Below, piece by piece: positions 1 through 22,144 of a DNA stretch of 64,000 nucleotides (its first letter is position 1; each line of letters starts with the position of its first letter). The DNA is from Anas platyrhynchos (lineage: Eukaryota; Chordata; Aves; Anseriformes; Anatidae): positions 27,399,001 through 27,463,000 of the forward strand of contig NC_092592.1 in the NCBI RefSeq assembly GCF_047663525.1. Reading direction: 5' to 3'. A program made the translations under genes and the position numbers. The notes beneath the pieces were generated by a model. That model had not been told where the DNA came from. It was given only the letters and a program-made list of their open reading frames with translations, and searched no databases.

Positions 1-116
1 AACTCTTCTGTCGCAGTGGAGCATTAAGGACTGACTCAAGAAACTGCCTGAGCAGCAGTTTCCTGGAGCTAGCACTGCTCTGCCTTTACTCAGGGCGGTG
101 CCTGCTCTGCCTGCAG

Positions 117-280
117 GAGGCTGAAGGTGCTCGCCGAGGAGTATGGCAGCACAGTGACAGTGAAGCCAGGCCTCTTCCCCACCGGCACCCAAATACAGAG
201 CTCTGCCTACCCAGGGGACCTGCTGGATTCAGCCTTGGCACTGCCCAAGTTTATTCAGCAGACCTGTGATTTTTTTTCAG
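117..280 (+). other. Unassigned candidate exon
   Basis: A 164-base stretch begins after a CTGCAG that could serve as an acceptor and ends at CAG/GTATGT, a good donor. It has one frame open throughout, reading about 54 residues (it opens RLKVLAEEYGSTVTVKPGLF and continues PTGTQIQSSAYPGDLLDSAL). I do not recognise the protein. It does not match DPCD, POLL, BTRC or FBXW4 as I know them, and it is on the strand opposite to DPCD, inside the region where the remaining DPCD introns should lie. It could be an exon of an overlapping or nested gene, a pseudogene fragment, or a chance open frame. The T-run before the final CAG could equally be a polypyrimidine tract. Confidence 0.25.
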
Positions 281-2630
<2,350 letters not shown>

Positions 2631-3187
2631 GGCGGCCGGGCCCCGTCTCCATGGCAACGCGCCCGGGCCGCCCGGAAGCACTCGCAGGCCCCGCGGCCTA
2701 CCGGGGGTGGGCCCGGCCCCGGTTCCCCCTCGGCTTCCCGGGGTGTTTTTGGGGGACCAAAGGGGTCCCGGCAGGGTGAAAAGGACGAGGTTGGGCCCCC
2801 GGGGTGGGTGCTGAGGTAGCGCCGCGGTGTGGGCGGAGGGGACGGGGGGAGGGCGGCTACGGGGGCTGCTGCCCGGCTCCTACAGCTCCCGAGTTGTTTT
2901 TTGTGAGGTTGTGGGTTTGGGGTTGAGTTTGGGTGCTGAATCGGTGTCCTCATGCTGGTTTTAATAGGGCTGGAGCTTTCCTCCCGCTGCTGGTTAAGCT
3001 CCGGGTGTTGATCAGCTGCTTTGTCGCTTGCCAGTTATTTCCCTCTTAGGGACGGGCTTTAAAAGTACCCGGGACGTAAAGTTGCTTGTGTTGGATGGGA
3101 AGCAAGTCCTAAATGTTAGAACAGTCGAGCTCTTTCTATTATAAGAACGCAGTCTTGGCAGTTTCAAGGGTGTTCTTAAGAGGCTTT

Positions 3188-3208
3188 AACCACTTTTAAA
3201 AAGTGGTT
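3188..3208. repeat. Short perfect inverted repeat
   Basis: AACCACTTTT, one spacer base, then AAAAGTGGTT, forming a 10-bp perfect stem. It lies in the probable POLL 5' intron. No function can be assigned. Confidence 0.6.
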
Positions 3209-3450
3209 TCTCGCTTAGGTTTTCCTGACCTTTTGGGATGAAATTCGTGTTTCCAGGTGCCTCCCTCAGGGCAAGAATTTCTGGAAAATGACAACAAAAA
3301 AATACCCAAACCAGCAAAGGCCGTGAACAAAATATGTGAGGCTTAAGTTGTGTTGATTATGTCAAACTGTTCTAAGCGACCTTCTTCTTTCTTACTGGTG
3401 TTCAGCAACTGCAGCCGAACGGGACTGGGGAGCGAGGCCCAGCCCAGCCC

Positions 3451-12682
<9,232 letters not shown>

Positions 12683-12778
12683 CACCCTGCTGGTGACACC
12701 CGGCGCTCTGAGCCCACTGCCGTGCTGCTGGTTTGCAGGGTGCTGGTTTCCTCGGTGCTCTGACTGCAAGCTGGGGAA

Positions 12779-12784
12779 AATAAA
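12779..12784 (+). terminator. POLL poly(A) signal AATAAA
   Basis: A canonical AATAAA about 97 bases after the POLL stop codon, giving a short 3' UTR. Cleavage is expected near 12800. Confidence 0.8.
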
Positions 12785-12828
12785 CCAGCAAACGGGGCCC
12801 GGCTGCTGCTAGCAGAGCTTTGTGGCTT

Positions 12829-12847
12829 CACCCAGCAGAGGGCGTGG
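12829..12847 (+). promoter_or_regulatory. CTCF-like motif, forward orientation
   Basis: CACCCAGCAGAGGGCGTGG matches the CTCF core CCASYAGRKGGC closely in forward orientation. It is immediately downstream of the POLL poly(A) site. This is motif matching by eye, not binding evidence. Confidence 0.4.
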
Positions 12848-12859
12848 GCTGGAACCAGG

Positions 12860-14500
12860 CTGGAAATGCTGCCTGGTGCCATCCCGCGCCCCTCAGCTAC
12901 CCTGGCCGCTGGACCAGGCCCCCTCCCCTGCTCACTGCTGCTAGGAGCTGCTGCTGTAGGTATGATGAAGGTCCCGCTGTGCTGGTGCTGTGCCCTCCCT
13001 CCATCAGACCTGATTTTTGTCATCTGGCAGGTCTCGATGCTCGGGTTTGGGCTGCTGCAAGTGCCACCAGCTTCCCCTGGTGCCCAGTAACCCGTGGTGA
13101 ATCACAGGGACTCAAAATGCTGCGTGTGCTTGCTCTCAGCCCATCGTGTGCTGAGCATCTGCCAGTGCAGAGAGCTGTGATCCCCCTGCTCCGGGCACAA
13201 GGGCTCCTTTCCTCACCGTGCAGGGGAGGAATGAACCTTGGGGTTCAGAGGAGCCGTGCTCAGGCAGGGTTTGAATGTAACGGCACTGAATGTAAGCTGG
13301 CAGGGCCCTGTGTTTGCTGCACACAGGGCGTGGAAGCAGAGAGAAACACAAGATAGTTGTGGTAATTTGGGCAAAGCAAAGCTTTCCCCTTTTGTGTGCG
13401 TGGTGGCCAGGAAGTCATCTGAGCTTTGTGTGTGTGTGTGTGTGTGTGTGTAAACGGGTGCTCACCCTTTCACGTCCAAAGGAGTGAATTTTATTTCTCA
13501 GGACACCTCAGCTGTTTTTGTATTCTGGAGATGAATTTTGCAGGGGCTTTCGGTGCTCTGCAGCACCGGCTGCTGGGAAGGCCGGGCTGGGGGTCCCTGT
13601 GCCAGGCCCGCCAGGCTCTGCCTTGTCTTGTTGGGGTCCTGCTCACTGCACTTTGCTGTGTCACTGTCACACGTGGCCATGAGCTGCGTGTTTCTGCTGG
13701 GGCAGGCACAAGGGCGTCAAACCTGGCAGTTTGCACAGGGTCTTGCTCTGGTGGCTGTGGTCAGCCCAGCAGCTCTACACAACACTTGGTGGGAACCAGT
13801 GTCACCTGGCTTGTCACGGTGCTTCAGAATTTGAAGTATAATAAATCCCTTCTCTCCTTTTCCTTGACACTTTGTCTTTTTGCTCCCTGCCTTGCAGCTG
13901 AGCTGCTCGCCTCCAGCCCTGGGTGCCTCTGTCCCTGGCCGTGCTGGGGCTGCCCCTCACCACGTCACTTGCTGGGGACATCACCGAAGGTGGAGGAGAC
14001 GCAGAGCTGCTGGTCCCCAGCTCTTTCCCCCTTGCTCCTTCCCTGTAGGGCCATGGTTCACACTGTGGTGCCAAATGGGTGCTGCAGCAGCACATCAAAG
14101 CCCCGGCCTGGCTCTTTGTGCTGCTTTTAAAAAAGGGGAGGCTGGACACGGGGAATTGGGGCTGCTCAGGAATGGGACTGTTCACCACGTCCCTTGGGAA
14201 ACGCAACCTTGGGACATGGCACCCCCTGTCCCTGCACCCGGCCCTGCCCTGGGTGCCCCCAACGAGGGCACAGACAATTCCTGTCCCCCCATCAGCTGCT
14301 TCTGTCCCCTCCTGCTAAAAGGAAGAAAAACCTGGGGCCGAATTGCTGCGGTGCTGAGCATTAGGCAGCTCTTCCAGCCCGCTGCCTGCCCCATGGGGAG
14401 GACACCCGTCCTCAGATGTCTTTCTCATCCTGCTACGGGGCTGGGAAGGGGCTGGGGCTGGTGGAGAGGGGTGCAAAGGGGACGTTTGGGTTTTTAAGGG
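12860..14500. other. Intergenic GC-rich DNA after POLL
   Basis: No exon chain could be assembled. A (TG)n microsatellite lies at 13427-13451. An isolated AATAAA near 13840 follows no visible gene. ORFs in both directions (for example 13426-14130 and 13880-14497 plus) have no domain-like composition and look like GC-driven open frames. Confidence 0.5.
13427..13451. repeat. (TG)n microsatellite
   Basis: About 12 uninterrupted TG dinucleotides. Confidence 0.95.
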
Positions 14501-14502
14501 TG

Positions 14503-14920
14503 GCACTTCATATTCATGAGTAAATATTTGCTAATGGCAGCACAGCCGGGCAAATGTAACGGAGCTGCTCCCCCCGCCAGAGCAAGCAGGGAAATGAATA
14601 TGAATTTATCATGATTAGGTGAACCCAGCAGGGAGAGCAGGAGAGAGAGAGGGCTAGGCAGGGAGGGGGCGGGCGAAGATGGATCTGTGCAATAAAATTA
14701 AATAAGGACACCAAATAGAGCCACTTCTCACGCGCCCGCCCGCCCGCGTGCTGGGCCTCTCCCGCCCTCCCTCGCTCCTCCGGCTTTGCTGATTTCTCTC
14801 TTTCCTCAAATTTATGAGGCCAATTATGAAGATGAGGTTGGAAGTTCTCAGAAGTTCACTAAATGCAAAGTGCGGTCCCTGCTGTTCCCATCAAATTAAT
14901 TAACCAAGCGCTATTGATGG
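14503..14920. promoter_or_regulatory. CNE-like AT-rich island A
   Basis: A TAAT-rich island in GC-rich surroundings, with strings such as TATTCATGAGTAAATATT, TGAATTTATCATGATTAG, ATTTATGAGGCCAATTATG and CATCAAATTAATTAACC. It holds many homeodomain-type ATTA cores and no ORF. This is typical of developmental conserved non-coding elements. The call is inferred from composition only; no alignment was possible. Confidence 0.4.
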
Positions 14921-15930
14921 CCGGGCGACGGCGGTGCGGCACGGAGAGCGAGGGGAGGGCTGCAGGGGGAGCTGCCGGGGGGGGGGCACAGAGCCCTGCA
15001 GGGTGTCCCTGGGGGGGATTCCTCCCATCCCACTGATCAGTGGGCTCTCATCGGGCTGGAAACCAGCACAAACAGAGGCATTTCCCGAGCTGCTGACTCC
15101 CCAACAGGGCCAGAAGTCAGGCTCCCCATCACCACGGGGAACGGGGGGCTCCTGCTCCGGCAGCGCCGATGTTTTCCCCTCTCGAGGGGTGTGTGTGTGA
15201 CCTGGGGACGATTCACCTGCTTGTGTCGAGTTTTTAGAAGAATTGGACGGGCAGCTCTGCAGCTCCTGCCACTCGCAGCCTTCCTGGGCGGATACGTGGA
15301 TCTATATGGAGGAAAAAAAAAATCACCGATGTGGAAAGGAGCAGCTTGCAGACACCCGGCCCGTGGAAATGGGGTCCCTGCAAGGGCTGCCTGGTGGCTG
15401 AGCTGGTGCTGAGCTCTCTGAGGTCTTCTCTGAGGTCTTCTCCAGGGTCCTTGGGGTCTGCAGCCAGCCCCCAGCCCCGTGCAAATGGTTTGGGTTCATG
15501 CGTAAAGCTTGGAGGGTGGCGTGAGATGGAGATGGGCAGAGCACCTGTGCCCTGCTCCATGTTTCTTTAGGAAATCAGGTCCCAAAAAAATAGGGAAAGG
15601 AGGATGTGAGGTTGCAGGCGGCTTGGATAAAACCTTAGTGGAAACCAACCGGCCCCCCCCTGGTGCCGAGCAGCCCCGGCGGTGGTGCTGGTGCCCGTCC
15701 TCGCCGCCGAGACGGCAGCAGAGGGAGCTGGAGGACCGGGGAACGGCAGCGCCGGGCAGGCTGCGGGCAGCTGGGGCTGTGCTGGGGGTCCCCGCTTTGG
15801 GGACAGCCCCCCCAGCTCCAGCCGGGCTGCCCCATGGAGGGTTTGTCCAGGAGAAGGGGGAGAACCTGGAGGGCTTCATCTTCCCCTGGGGCATGGCCCA
15901 AACCCTCTCAGCTGGCTCAGCAGGAGAGCA

Positions 15931-16149
15931 GGGATGCTGATATGGGCTGTGGATATGGGATGCTGATATGGGATGCTGATTAATATGGGATGCTGATACA
16001 GGATGCTGATATGGGATGCTGATTAATATGGGATGCTGATATGGGATGCTGATACGGGATGCTGATTAATATGGGATGCTGATATGGGATGCTGATACAG
16101 GATGCCAACATATACAGGATGCCAATATGGGATGCTGATAAGGGATACC
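15931..16149. repeat. Tandem repeat of GGGATGCTGATAT units
   Basis: About 16 near-identical units of GGGATGCTGATAT (13 bp), some carrying a TTAA insertion to give GGGATGCTGATTAATAT (17 bp). It degenerates to GGATGCCAACATATACA at its right end. ORFs through it on the minus strand (ISIPYQHPIS-like repeats) are artefacts. Confidence 0.9.
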
Positions 16150-16724
16150 AAAATGTCTTAGGACAAGGAGGCTGGAGGGGAGCTGTCTCCATCCCCAGAC
16201 CACCCCAGCACCAAGGGGAGCCCCGCAGCACGTGGCAGGTGCCTGTCAGTGCCGTGCCCCCCTCTTCTTGCCCATCGGGAGCTGATTTATGTCGGGGCCA
16301 GCCCGCGCTGACCTCCTACATTGGCTCAGGCACTATAACTAATGGCAGGTCAGCAGAGCTACAGCACAAGTGAAGTGGCTGGTGGGGGGCTGGAGAGGGG
16401 GGGACACAGGGCAGAGGCTGCCGAGGCTCTGTCTTGAAGTGTCACCGCGACCCCAGGGCAGGATCAACCCCGGTGCCCAGCCTGCCCTCCTCTCGTCCTG
16501 ATTTTGGGCCAGCAGCACCGAGCTTGGAGGGGTGGCTCGTGGTTAAAAGCCCAGCCAGGGGGAGCAGCAGGTCCCCCAGGACCAGCGAGGACCTGGTGCA
16601 GGTAATACTTTGCTTTGAAGTTGCCCTGAGACCTTGCATCCCCACGAGCATCCCCTCCCCAGCGCACTGCTGCCAGCCTTCACATGCAGCAGGTCCCCAG
16701 CACACACAGCTCACATCATGCCAG

Positions 16725-16995
16725 TGATTTATTTATTTTTAAACCCTTTAGAGCCTGAATCCAGGCTGTATTCGGGTAACCGCAGCTTGTGGCTTGCAGC
16801 CCCCTTGCGCATCAGCCCCCAGCAGGTCCCCCCAGACCTCATCCCAGCTCGGGAGCCGAGTCCCCCGGTCTGGCCGTGCTGCAGAAGCACTTGGTGCATT
16901 CCCAGCTGGCTCTCAGCGGAGGTGATTTGTTTGAAATAATTTCCATGGCCTCTGCACTTATTTTTGCCGCTGGCATAGGGAGAGCAGGTTAAATC
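16725..16995. promoter_or_regulatory. CNE-like island B
   Basis: AT-rich strings (GATTTATTTATTTTTAAACC, TTTGTTTGAAATAATTTCC, CACTTATTTTTGCCGCTGGC) sit in GC-rich DNA without coding signal. A regulatory role is inferred from composition only. Confidence 0.3.
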
Positions 16996-16999
16996 TGCG

Positions 17000-18150
17000 C
17001 TGCCAGACAGCAGCAGGGAGGGCGGGCTGCAGTCAGAGCGCACTGTCGGAGGATATTGCTCGGCTCGCACTCTGAGCAACCCTAAAATGAGGTGTGGGAT
17101 GTAAAAGCTGATGAGTACAGGTAGGTGAGCCCAGCTCCAGGCTAGCAGCTTTTACTACAGGGCTAGGAAACTCTGGCTGAAAAAAAAATAATAAATAAAA
17201 ACTGGGATCAGTTTTACTCCAGCAAGATTTCAGGTTGGTCAAAAGCTCCTTGGAAGGCCGGCGCTGCATGGGAGACACATGGGGAGCTGTAAATAAGCAG
17301 GAGCTTCAAAAAACCCTCCCTGAAGTGACCGATAAATCCCCTGGGACATGACGGGGATGCTCACGGATCCATCCCGAGCAACCCCAGTGCTGTGCTGGAG
17401 AAAGAATCCCCCTGGGAGGGCAGCTCGGGGCAGCGCGGAGCGGTGCCCAGGCAGGGCGCAGCTCCGGCCACCCTCCTTCTCCATCACCAAGGGTGCCCGA
17501 GGACAGCGGTGTCCCCTGTCCCATCCCAGTGTGTCCCATCCCAGTGTGCTGCCCGGAGCTCTGGGGATGCCCAAAGTAAAAGGAACGCAGGAACAGAGCA
17601 GGTTAAATAAGTCCTGCTGCAGCCAGCCACCGCGCACAGCCGCTGCCCTGTGCCCTCCCGTGTCCCCTGTGCCCCCCCCCAGCAGATATGGGGGGTCTGA
17701 CACCCCCAAAACACCCCCCTCCACCCCAAAGCAAGCCGCTGCTTCCCAGATTGTCCCAATGATCCCCCCCGTACCACCCCCTCGCTGTCCCCACGCTGTC
17801 CCCAAGGACCCTTGTGGCCAAGCCTCCTCTCAGGGGGTGGCGTCTCCGTGCCACGCAGCCCCCCCACCACGTCCCAATCCACAGCAGATGGTGGAGGTGA
17901 CATTTGCCTGCGAGTGACGCACTTGACAGTGACCGTGTCCCCTCCTTATTGCTTCACGGAGACACCTCGACCCCCCCCGCACAGGAGGGTGCCCCCTCCA
18001 CCCCATAACCCCCCCATGGCCCACCTCCCTCCACACCCAAACCCTTCTCCTAGGGGCAACCCCAAGGGCGAGCACCCACCTCCGCGGGGCGAGGGGAGGG
18101 ATTTTGGGGTCTGGGGAGGGGGGGGGGGACGGGGGACTCCTGCTCGTTCT
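17000..18150. other. GC-rich intergenic DNA with C-runs
   Basis: No gene is seen. From about 17640 to 18110 the plus strand is dominated by CCCC runs, changing to G-runs at 18090-18135 (a run of about 13 G near 18118-18130). ORFs of up to 189 codons on both strands (for example 17348-17917 plus, 17239-17805 minus) are low-complexity Pro/Gly/Arg frames with no start context or splice support. Confidence 0.5.
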
Positions 18151-18159
18151 CCGTTTTCT

Positions 18160-18480
18160 GCCTTAATTAGAACCCGGAGAGACCGGGCGAAATCGCATTA
18201 GCGCGGGGCCCCGGTGCGCCGAGCCATCCATCTTTTTTTATTACAGCGTAATGGGGCTGCTCGCGAGGCGCCGTGCGATTTGTCACAGGCCTCGTTCCCT
18301 GATAACGGGCATTTGTCATCACTTTCTTCCCGTGTTAATGTCATCATCGGCGGGCTGACAGGCGGACCCGTGGAGGGAGCGCTGGCGACAGACCACATCC
18401 GTCAACCTAATATTTCCATGGCTGTGGGGATCAGCCGGGCTGCGCGCACGCATTAAAGCACTTATGAGGGGAGAGAGGAA
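18160..18480. promoter_or_regulatory. CNE-like island C (strongest candidate)
   Basis: About 320 bases of balanced-composition sequence inside very GC-rich DNA, with dense transcription-factor-like words: CCTTAATTAGAAC, TTTTTATTACAGCGTAATGG, GATAACGGGCATTTGTCATC, TGTTAATGTCATCATCGG, GGCTGACAGGCGG (a MEIS/TGIF-like TGACAG core), CAACCTAATATTTCCATGG and CATTAAAGCACTTATGAGG. There is no ORF. It resembles an ultraconserved-type developmental enhancer. No alignment was made. Confidence 0.45.
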
Positions 18481-18482
18481 GG

Positions 18483-18509
18483 AAAAAAAAAAAAAAAAAA
18501 AAAAAAAAA
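18483..18509. repeat. Poly(A) tract
   Basis: 27 consecutive A followed by A/C-rich sequence. It could be the tail of an old retroposed element, but none is recognisable next to it. Confidence 0.9.
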
Positions 18510-18569
18510 CAACAAAAAAACCCCCGAACCTTACCAAAAAAAACCCCGCCGTTGTCATTAATTAAAATG

Positions 18570-19800
18570 CGAGCGCGTGGCTGCGTGGGGAGGGGGACGC
18601 TGCGCCCTAGAACAGTGTGGCCCTATAACAGCGTGCTCCAAAAACACGTTTAAATGGGGTTTGGGGTGGTGAGCACAGTGGGAGGGTCGGTGTTAATAAG
18701 GGGACCCTATTAATGAGCTCTCTACCCCCCCTTATGGTGATCCCGGCACTGGTGTGATGAGCTGAGCGGCCTCAGCCCCATAGGATGGGGGATGAAGGTG
18801 ACACCCCGGTGTCCCCCATGGGACCTGCCCCAGGCCCTGGGGCTGTTTCGGTGGCCAGGGGTGCCCCGGGCTTTGCCCCCTGATATTTGGCTGTTTCCAT
18901 GGAAATGGGGAGGGGTGGGGTGGGATGGGAGGAGGGTGATTGGGGTCGGGGGGTTTTCGTGGGGGGTGGGTGTGATTTTCTGTGCTTTTCTGTGGTTTCT
19001 GTAAAAACAGAGAATGAAAAGCATTGGATGGATTTTTATTATTTTTTTAAAATTATTTTGGGGGTGTTTTGAGGTTCGGGGTGGTGTCTCTCAGCCAGCT
19101 TTATCCCATCCTTCCCAGCACCCAGGATGTCCCGGTACAAACCCGATTTGCACACCCAAAAGTGAGCCCTGATGCTCCCAAACCCTGGTGAGCGCAGAGG
19201 GGGGCACGGGGACTGCGCATGGAGCATCCCCCCCTTTATGTCCCATATCCCATAGGGGTCCCAGATCCGATGGGAAGCCTTTTTTTGGGTTGCTCTTCTT
19301 GTTTAAGTTCATTTCCATTTTTCCTTGCTGTGGGAGAGAACACGGGAAAGTCGGGTTTTGGGGGCGTTTGTGTGTTTTTTCCAAAACCCAGCCCTTTTGT
19401 ACAGACACACACTTTTTTTTATTAATGCCCCCAAAAGTTTGGCCATCACCCAGCTTTGGGACAAGAGCTTTTCCCAGCTCCTCTGGGGAAACTGAGGCAC
19501 GCAGCATCTCCCCTGATGGCTGCCGGGACAGGGGGGGTGCCGGGGACTTTCTGCCCCATTTCTACCCCTTTCCCTGCACCCCCCCCATAAATCACCACCC
19601 TCCCTTGGCCGAGGACCTTTTATAAAGGATTTACGAGGGGGCTGCTGGCGTGGCAGCGATGCTCTCCCATAAATCGGGAAGGCAACGGCGCCCCTCGTCG
19701 CCACCAGCACCCGCTCTGGGGGTGGCTCGGGAGCATCCCCACTCCCCACGGCCCCCCCCGGACGCCGCCGGCCCCCTCCCCGCCGCCGCCTCCCCGTCTG
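18570..19800. other. Intergenic DNA with G-rich plus strand
   Basis: No gene is seen. At 18906-18969 the plus strand has many close G-runs (GGGGAGGGGTGGGGTGGGA, then CGGGGGG and TGGGGGGTGGG), enough for G-quadruplex formation. ORFs on both strands are low-complexity. Confidence 0.5.
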
Positions 19801-19804
19801 TGGA

Positions 19805-20345
19805 GACCGCGAGCGTGGAAAATCCCCAGACGGGGAGTGTAAATGCTTGTTCTTTGTAAATGAAGAACATAATTAACATTAAATTAAGGTAATACAAATG
19901 AAGACAACACAGAGCCTGACAGGATGAGTGTTTGGGGAGGCAGTAGAGAGAAGTGATTCATATTTTTAATTTACTGTACAAATAGACTAGCAGGGCTGGG
20001 GGGAAAAGGGCCATCCAAGTGGAGTGGGGATTTTTTTTTTTCCTCCTTTTTTTTTTCCCACTGTTGTTTTGCTGTGCTTTAAGCACACAATGACTATTAA
20101 AGTCAACTGCCCATATAATAGGACATCTCCTACATGACTGCTCTCCGAGAGGCAGCTTGCTGTAGCAATAAATTCCAGGAGTGCCATCTGCTGGCGCGCA
20201 CCCTGCGCCGGGCACCTTCGCCCCGGCCACCCCAACACGGGCACGGGCACCGCTCCCGGAGACCCACGGCCGATAACACAGGATGCTTGTTGTTTTTTTT
20301 TCCATATTTAATGCATTTTTTCCAAATGCACCCTTAAATATTTCA
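19805..20345. promoter_or_regulatory. CNE-like island D
   Basis: AT-rich segment with GAACATAATTAACATTAAAT, GTGATTCATATTTTTAATTT, CTATTAAAGTCAACTGCCC and CATATTTAATGCATTTTTTC, interrupted by homopolymer T at 20031-20059 and by a GC-rich patch at 20190-20270. The CTCF-like motif at 20181-20199 lies inside it. No coding signal is present. Confidence 0.4.
20181..20199 (-). promoter_or_regulatory. CTCF-like motif, reverse orientation
   Basis: Plus strand GTGCCATCTGCTGGCGCGC; the minus strand contains GCGCCAGCAGATGGCAC, a close match to the CTCF core CCASYAGRKGGCA. It faces the forward motif at 12829. By-eye motif match only. Confidence 0.45.
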
Positions 20346-20349
20346 TCTT

Positions 20350-22140
20350 CCATGCACGTATATAGGTTTCGGTGGGGTGCTGGCTGGCTCCGAGGAAATA
20401 TTTTAGGCTTTCATCGGTGTTTTGCTCCCCACTGAAGTGCTGGGTTTCAGCTGAGTGCCCTTTACCCAGGACATCTGGGTAAGGAATTAGCCATTTCAGG
20501 TTTTTCTTTGCAAATTAAAGGCACCTGGCTGGAGGCTGTGTGGCCAGCGGGCTCAGCTGGGGCTTGCTCTGCACTTCCAGGGGATTTGGGTTCAGCTGCC
20601 CGCGCTCACCGTGCCATCAGGGTGTGCAAAGCAAGCATTAATACAAATCCAGCAGCCACAAGGGCCTGCTCCTGGCCGAAATCACCCTTCCCAGCCTGAA
20701 GGCACAGCCTGGGACTGTGCCAAGAGCCTCCCACCCCATCCCCAAACTGTTCACCTAGGGATTTTCCTAATTCTGGGGGCGCAGCCTTCACTCTCCAGGT
20801 CTCTCACACCCCAACGTGTGGCCAAAGCCTCTCAAACCCCAGCTTTTGGGCACTGGGGTGGGCAGAGGGGCTCGTGCAGGACAAACCCCACATCCAAAGG
20901 GGATGCTGCCCCCCACCCCAGGCAGTGGGGTGCATCCAGCACTCATGTCTCTGGGGTCTCCTGGCTGCTGGGATACCATGAGCTTGCCCCTAACACTGTC
21001 CCCATCCCTGGTGGAGCCCCAGGGACACTCGTTGTGGCCACCAGCACTGGCACAGGGACACCAGGGTGTCCCCAGAGAGCTTTCATCACCTCCCTGGTGC
21101 GGCTGTGAGCGTTCACCCTCAGCCAGGCACCTGGCAGGAAAACTTCCCTGTAGGATCTGAACTCTTCTTGGCATCACCAGCTCCTTGAGGAACACATTTC
21201 AAAGTGTCTGGGACCTTCTTTCCTACCCCAGTTTGGTTGGGGTGAGCTCCAGCTTTCCACGTGTTATAGCTCAATGCTTAAAGCCCCCCACCCTTAGCAC
21301 ATCACAAGAAGGCATCTTCACCTTTGTTTCTGCAAAACTTAATAGGGTCAGGAGAACTTCCAGGCATCAAGTCCCTTCCCAGACTCTTCCCTGCAGTTTC
21401 TCCATTTCCTCAGGGGGTGTTTGGACTCCTCTAGGGGATGCAGCCCCTGAGACATCATCCCTGAGACATCATCCCTCTGGGTCACCTCTGAGTGCATCCG
21501 AACCCTTCCTGTGGGTTTGGGCAGTGCTGGAGCCTGGTGCCTCTCCCCTCCCCGTGAGGACACCGGTCCCTGCTTGGGACATTGCCCATGGCCATCACAA
21601 GGTGATCACAGAGCAGCCCACGCATTTCATGGCCAGCTGAGCAGTGGGATGCCTGCCCCATAGGAGGCCAACTTGGATTGACAACCCCAAGCAGAGATCC
21701 TTACCCAATATCCTAATGATGAAGCTGGTGGGAAGCTGGCATCCCGTGAGCATGGGGCTTCCTCCTGCCCCCACAGGTCCTGATGGAAAGAGCGTGGACG
21801 TGTCCTTGGCACGGCATGCTCAAAAAGGTCCCCAAAAGACTGAATGCCCCCAAAAGACACCATAGGATTTTGCCAGTGACATCCAAGTCTTGGGAATGGG
21901 GGACCTGAGGCTCTGGTGGTGTCTGAAGCCATGGGCGGGGGGGGGGTCCTACCAGGTTTTCCAGGCCTGTCCCACCTCGCCAGCCAGCACTGAGCAGCCC
22001 TTGGCCATGGGGCAACAGCCACGTCCCTCGGCCACGAAGGGACCCAAGGATGGGGGCTGCTCCCGGGGGGGTCGCTCCCTCCCATACAGAGGGCAGGGGG
22101 CATCTCCCAAGCTGCCCAGCACGCGGGGGGGGAGGGCTAA
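20350..22140. other. Intergenic GC-rich DNA, no gene seen
   Basis: Moderately GC-rich. ORFs up to 168 codons occur on both strands but lack conserved motifs or supported splice structure. No repeats beyond a local duplication of ATCATCCCTGAGAC near 21452-21475. Confidence 0.5.
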
Positions 22141-22144
22141 ATAA

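Noticed and set aside
13426..14497. Long ORFs downstream of POLL as a possible new gene
   Set aside because: Two different frames are equally open, one starts in a TG microsatellite, and no consistent exon chain or conserved motif is visible.
15931..16149. CRISPR-like array
   Set aside because: Units are contiguous 13/17-bp tandem repeats without unique spacers, in a vertebrate genome.
16556..16575. Third CTCF-like motif (CCAGCCAGGGGGAGCAG)
   Set aside because: Spacing and the final GGC of the core do not fit; too weak to list.
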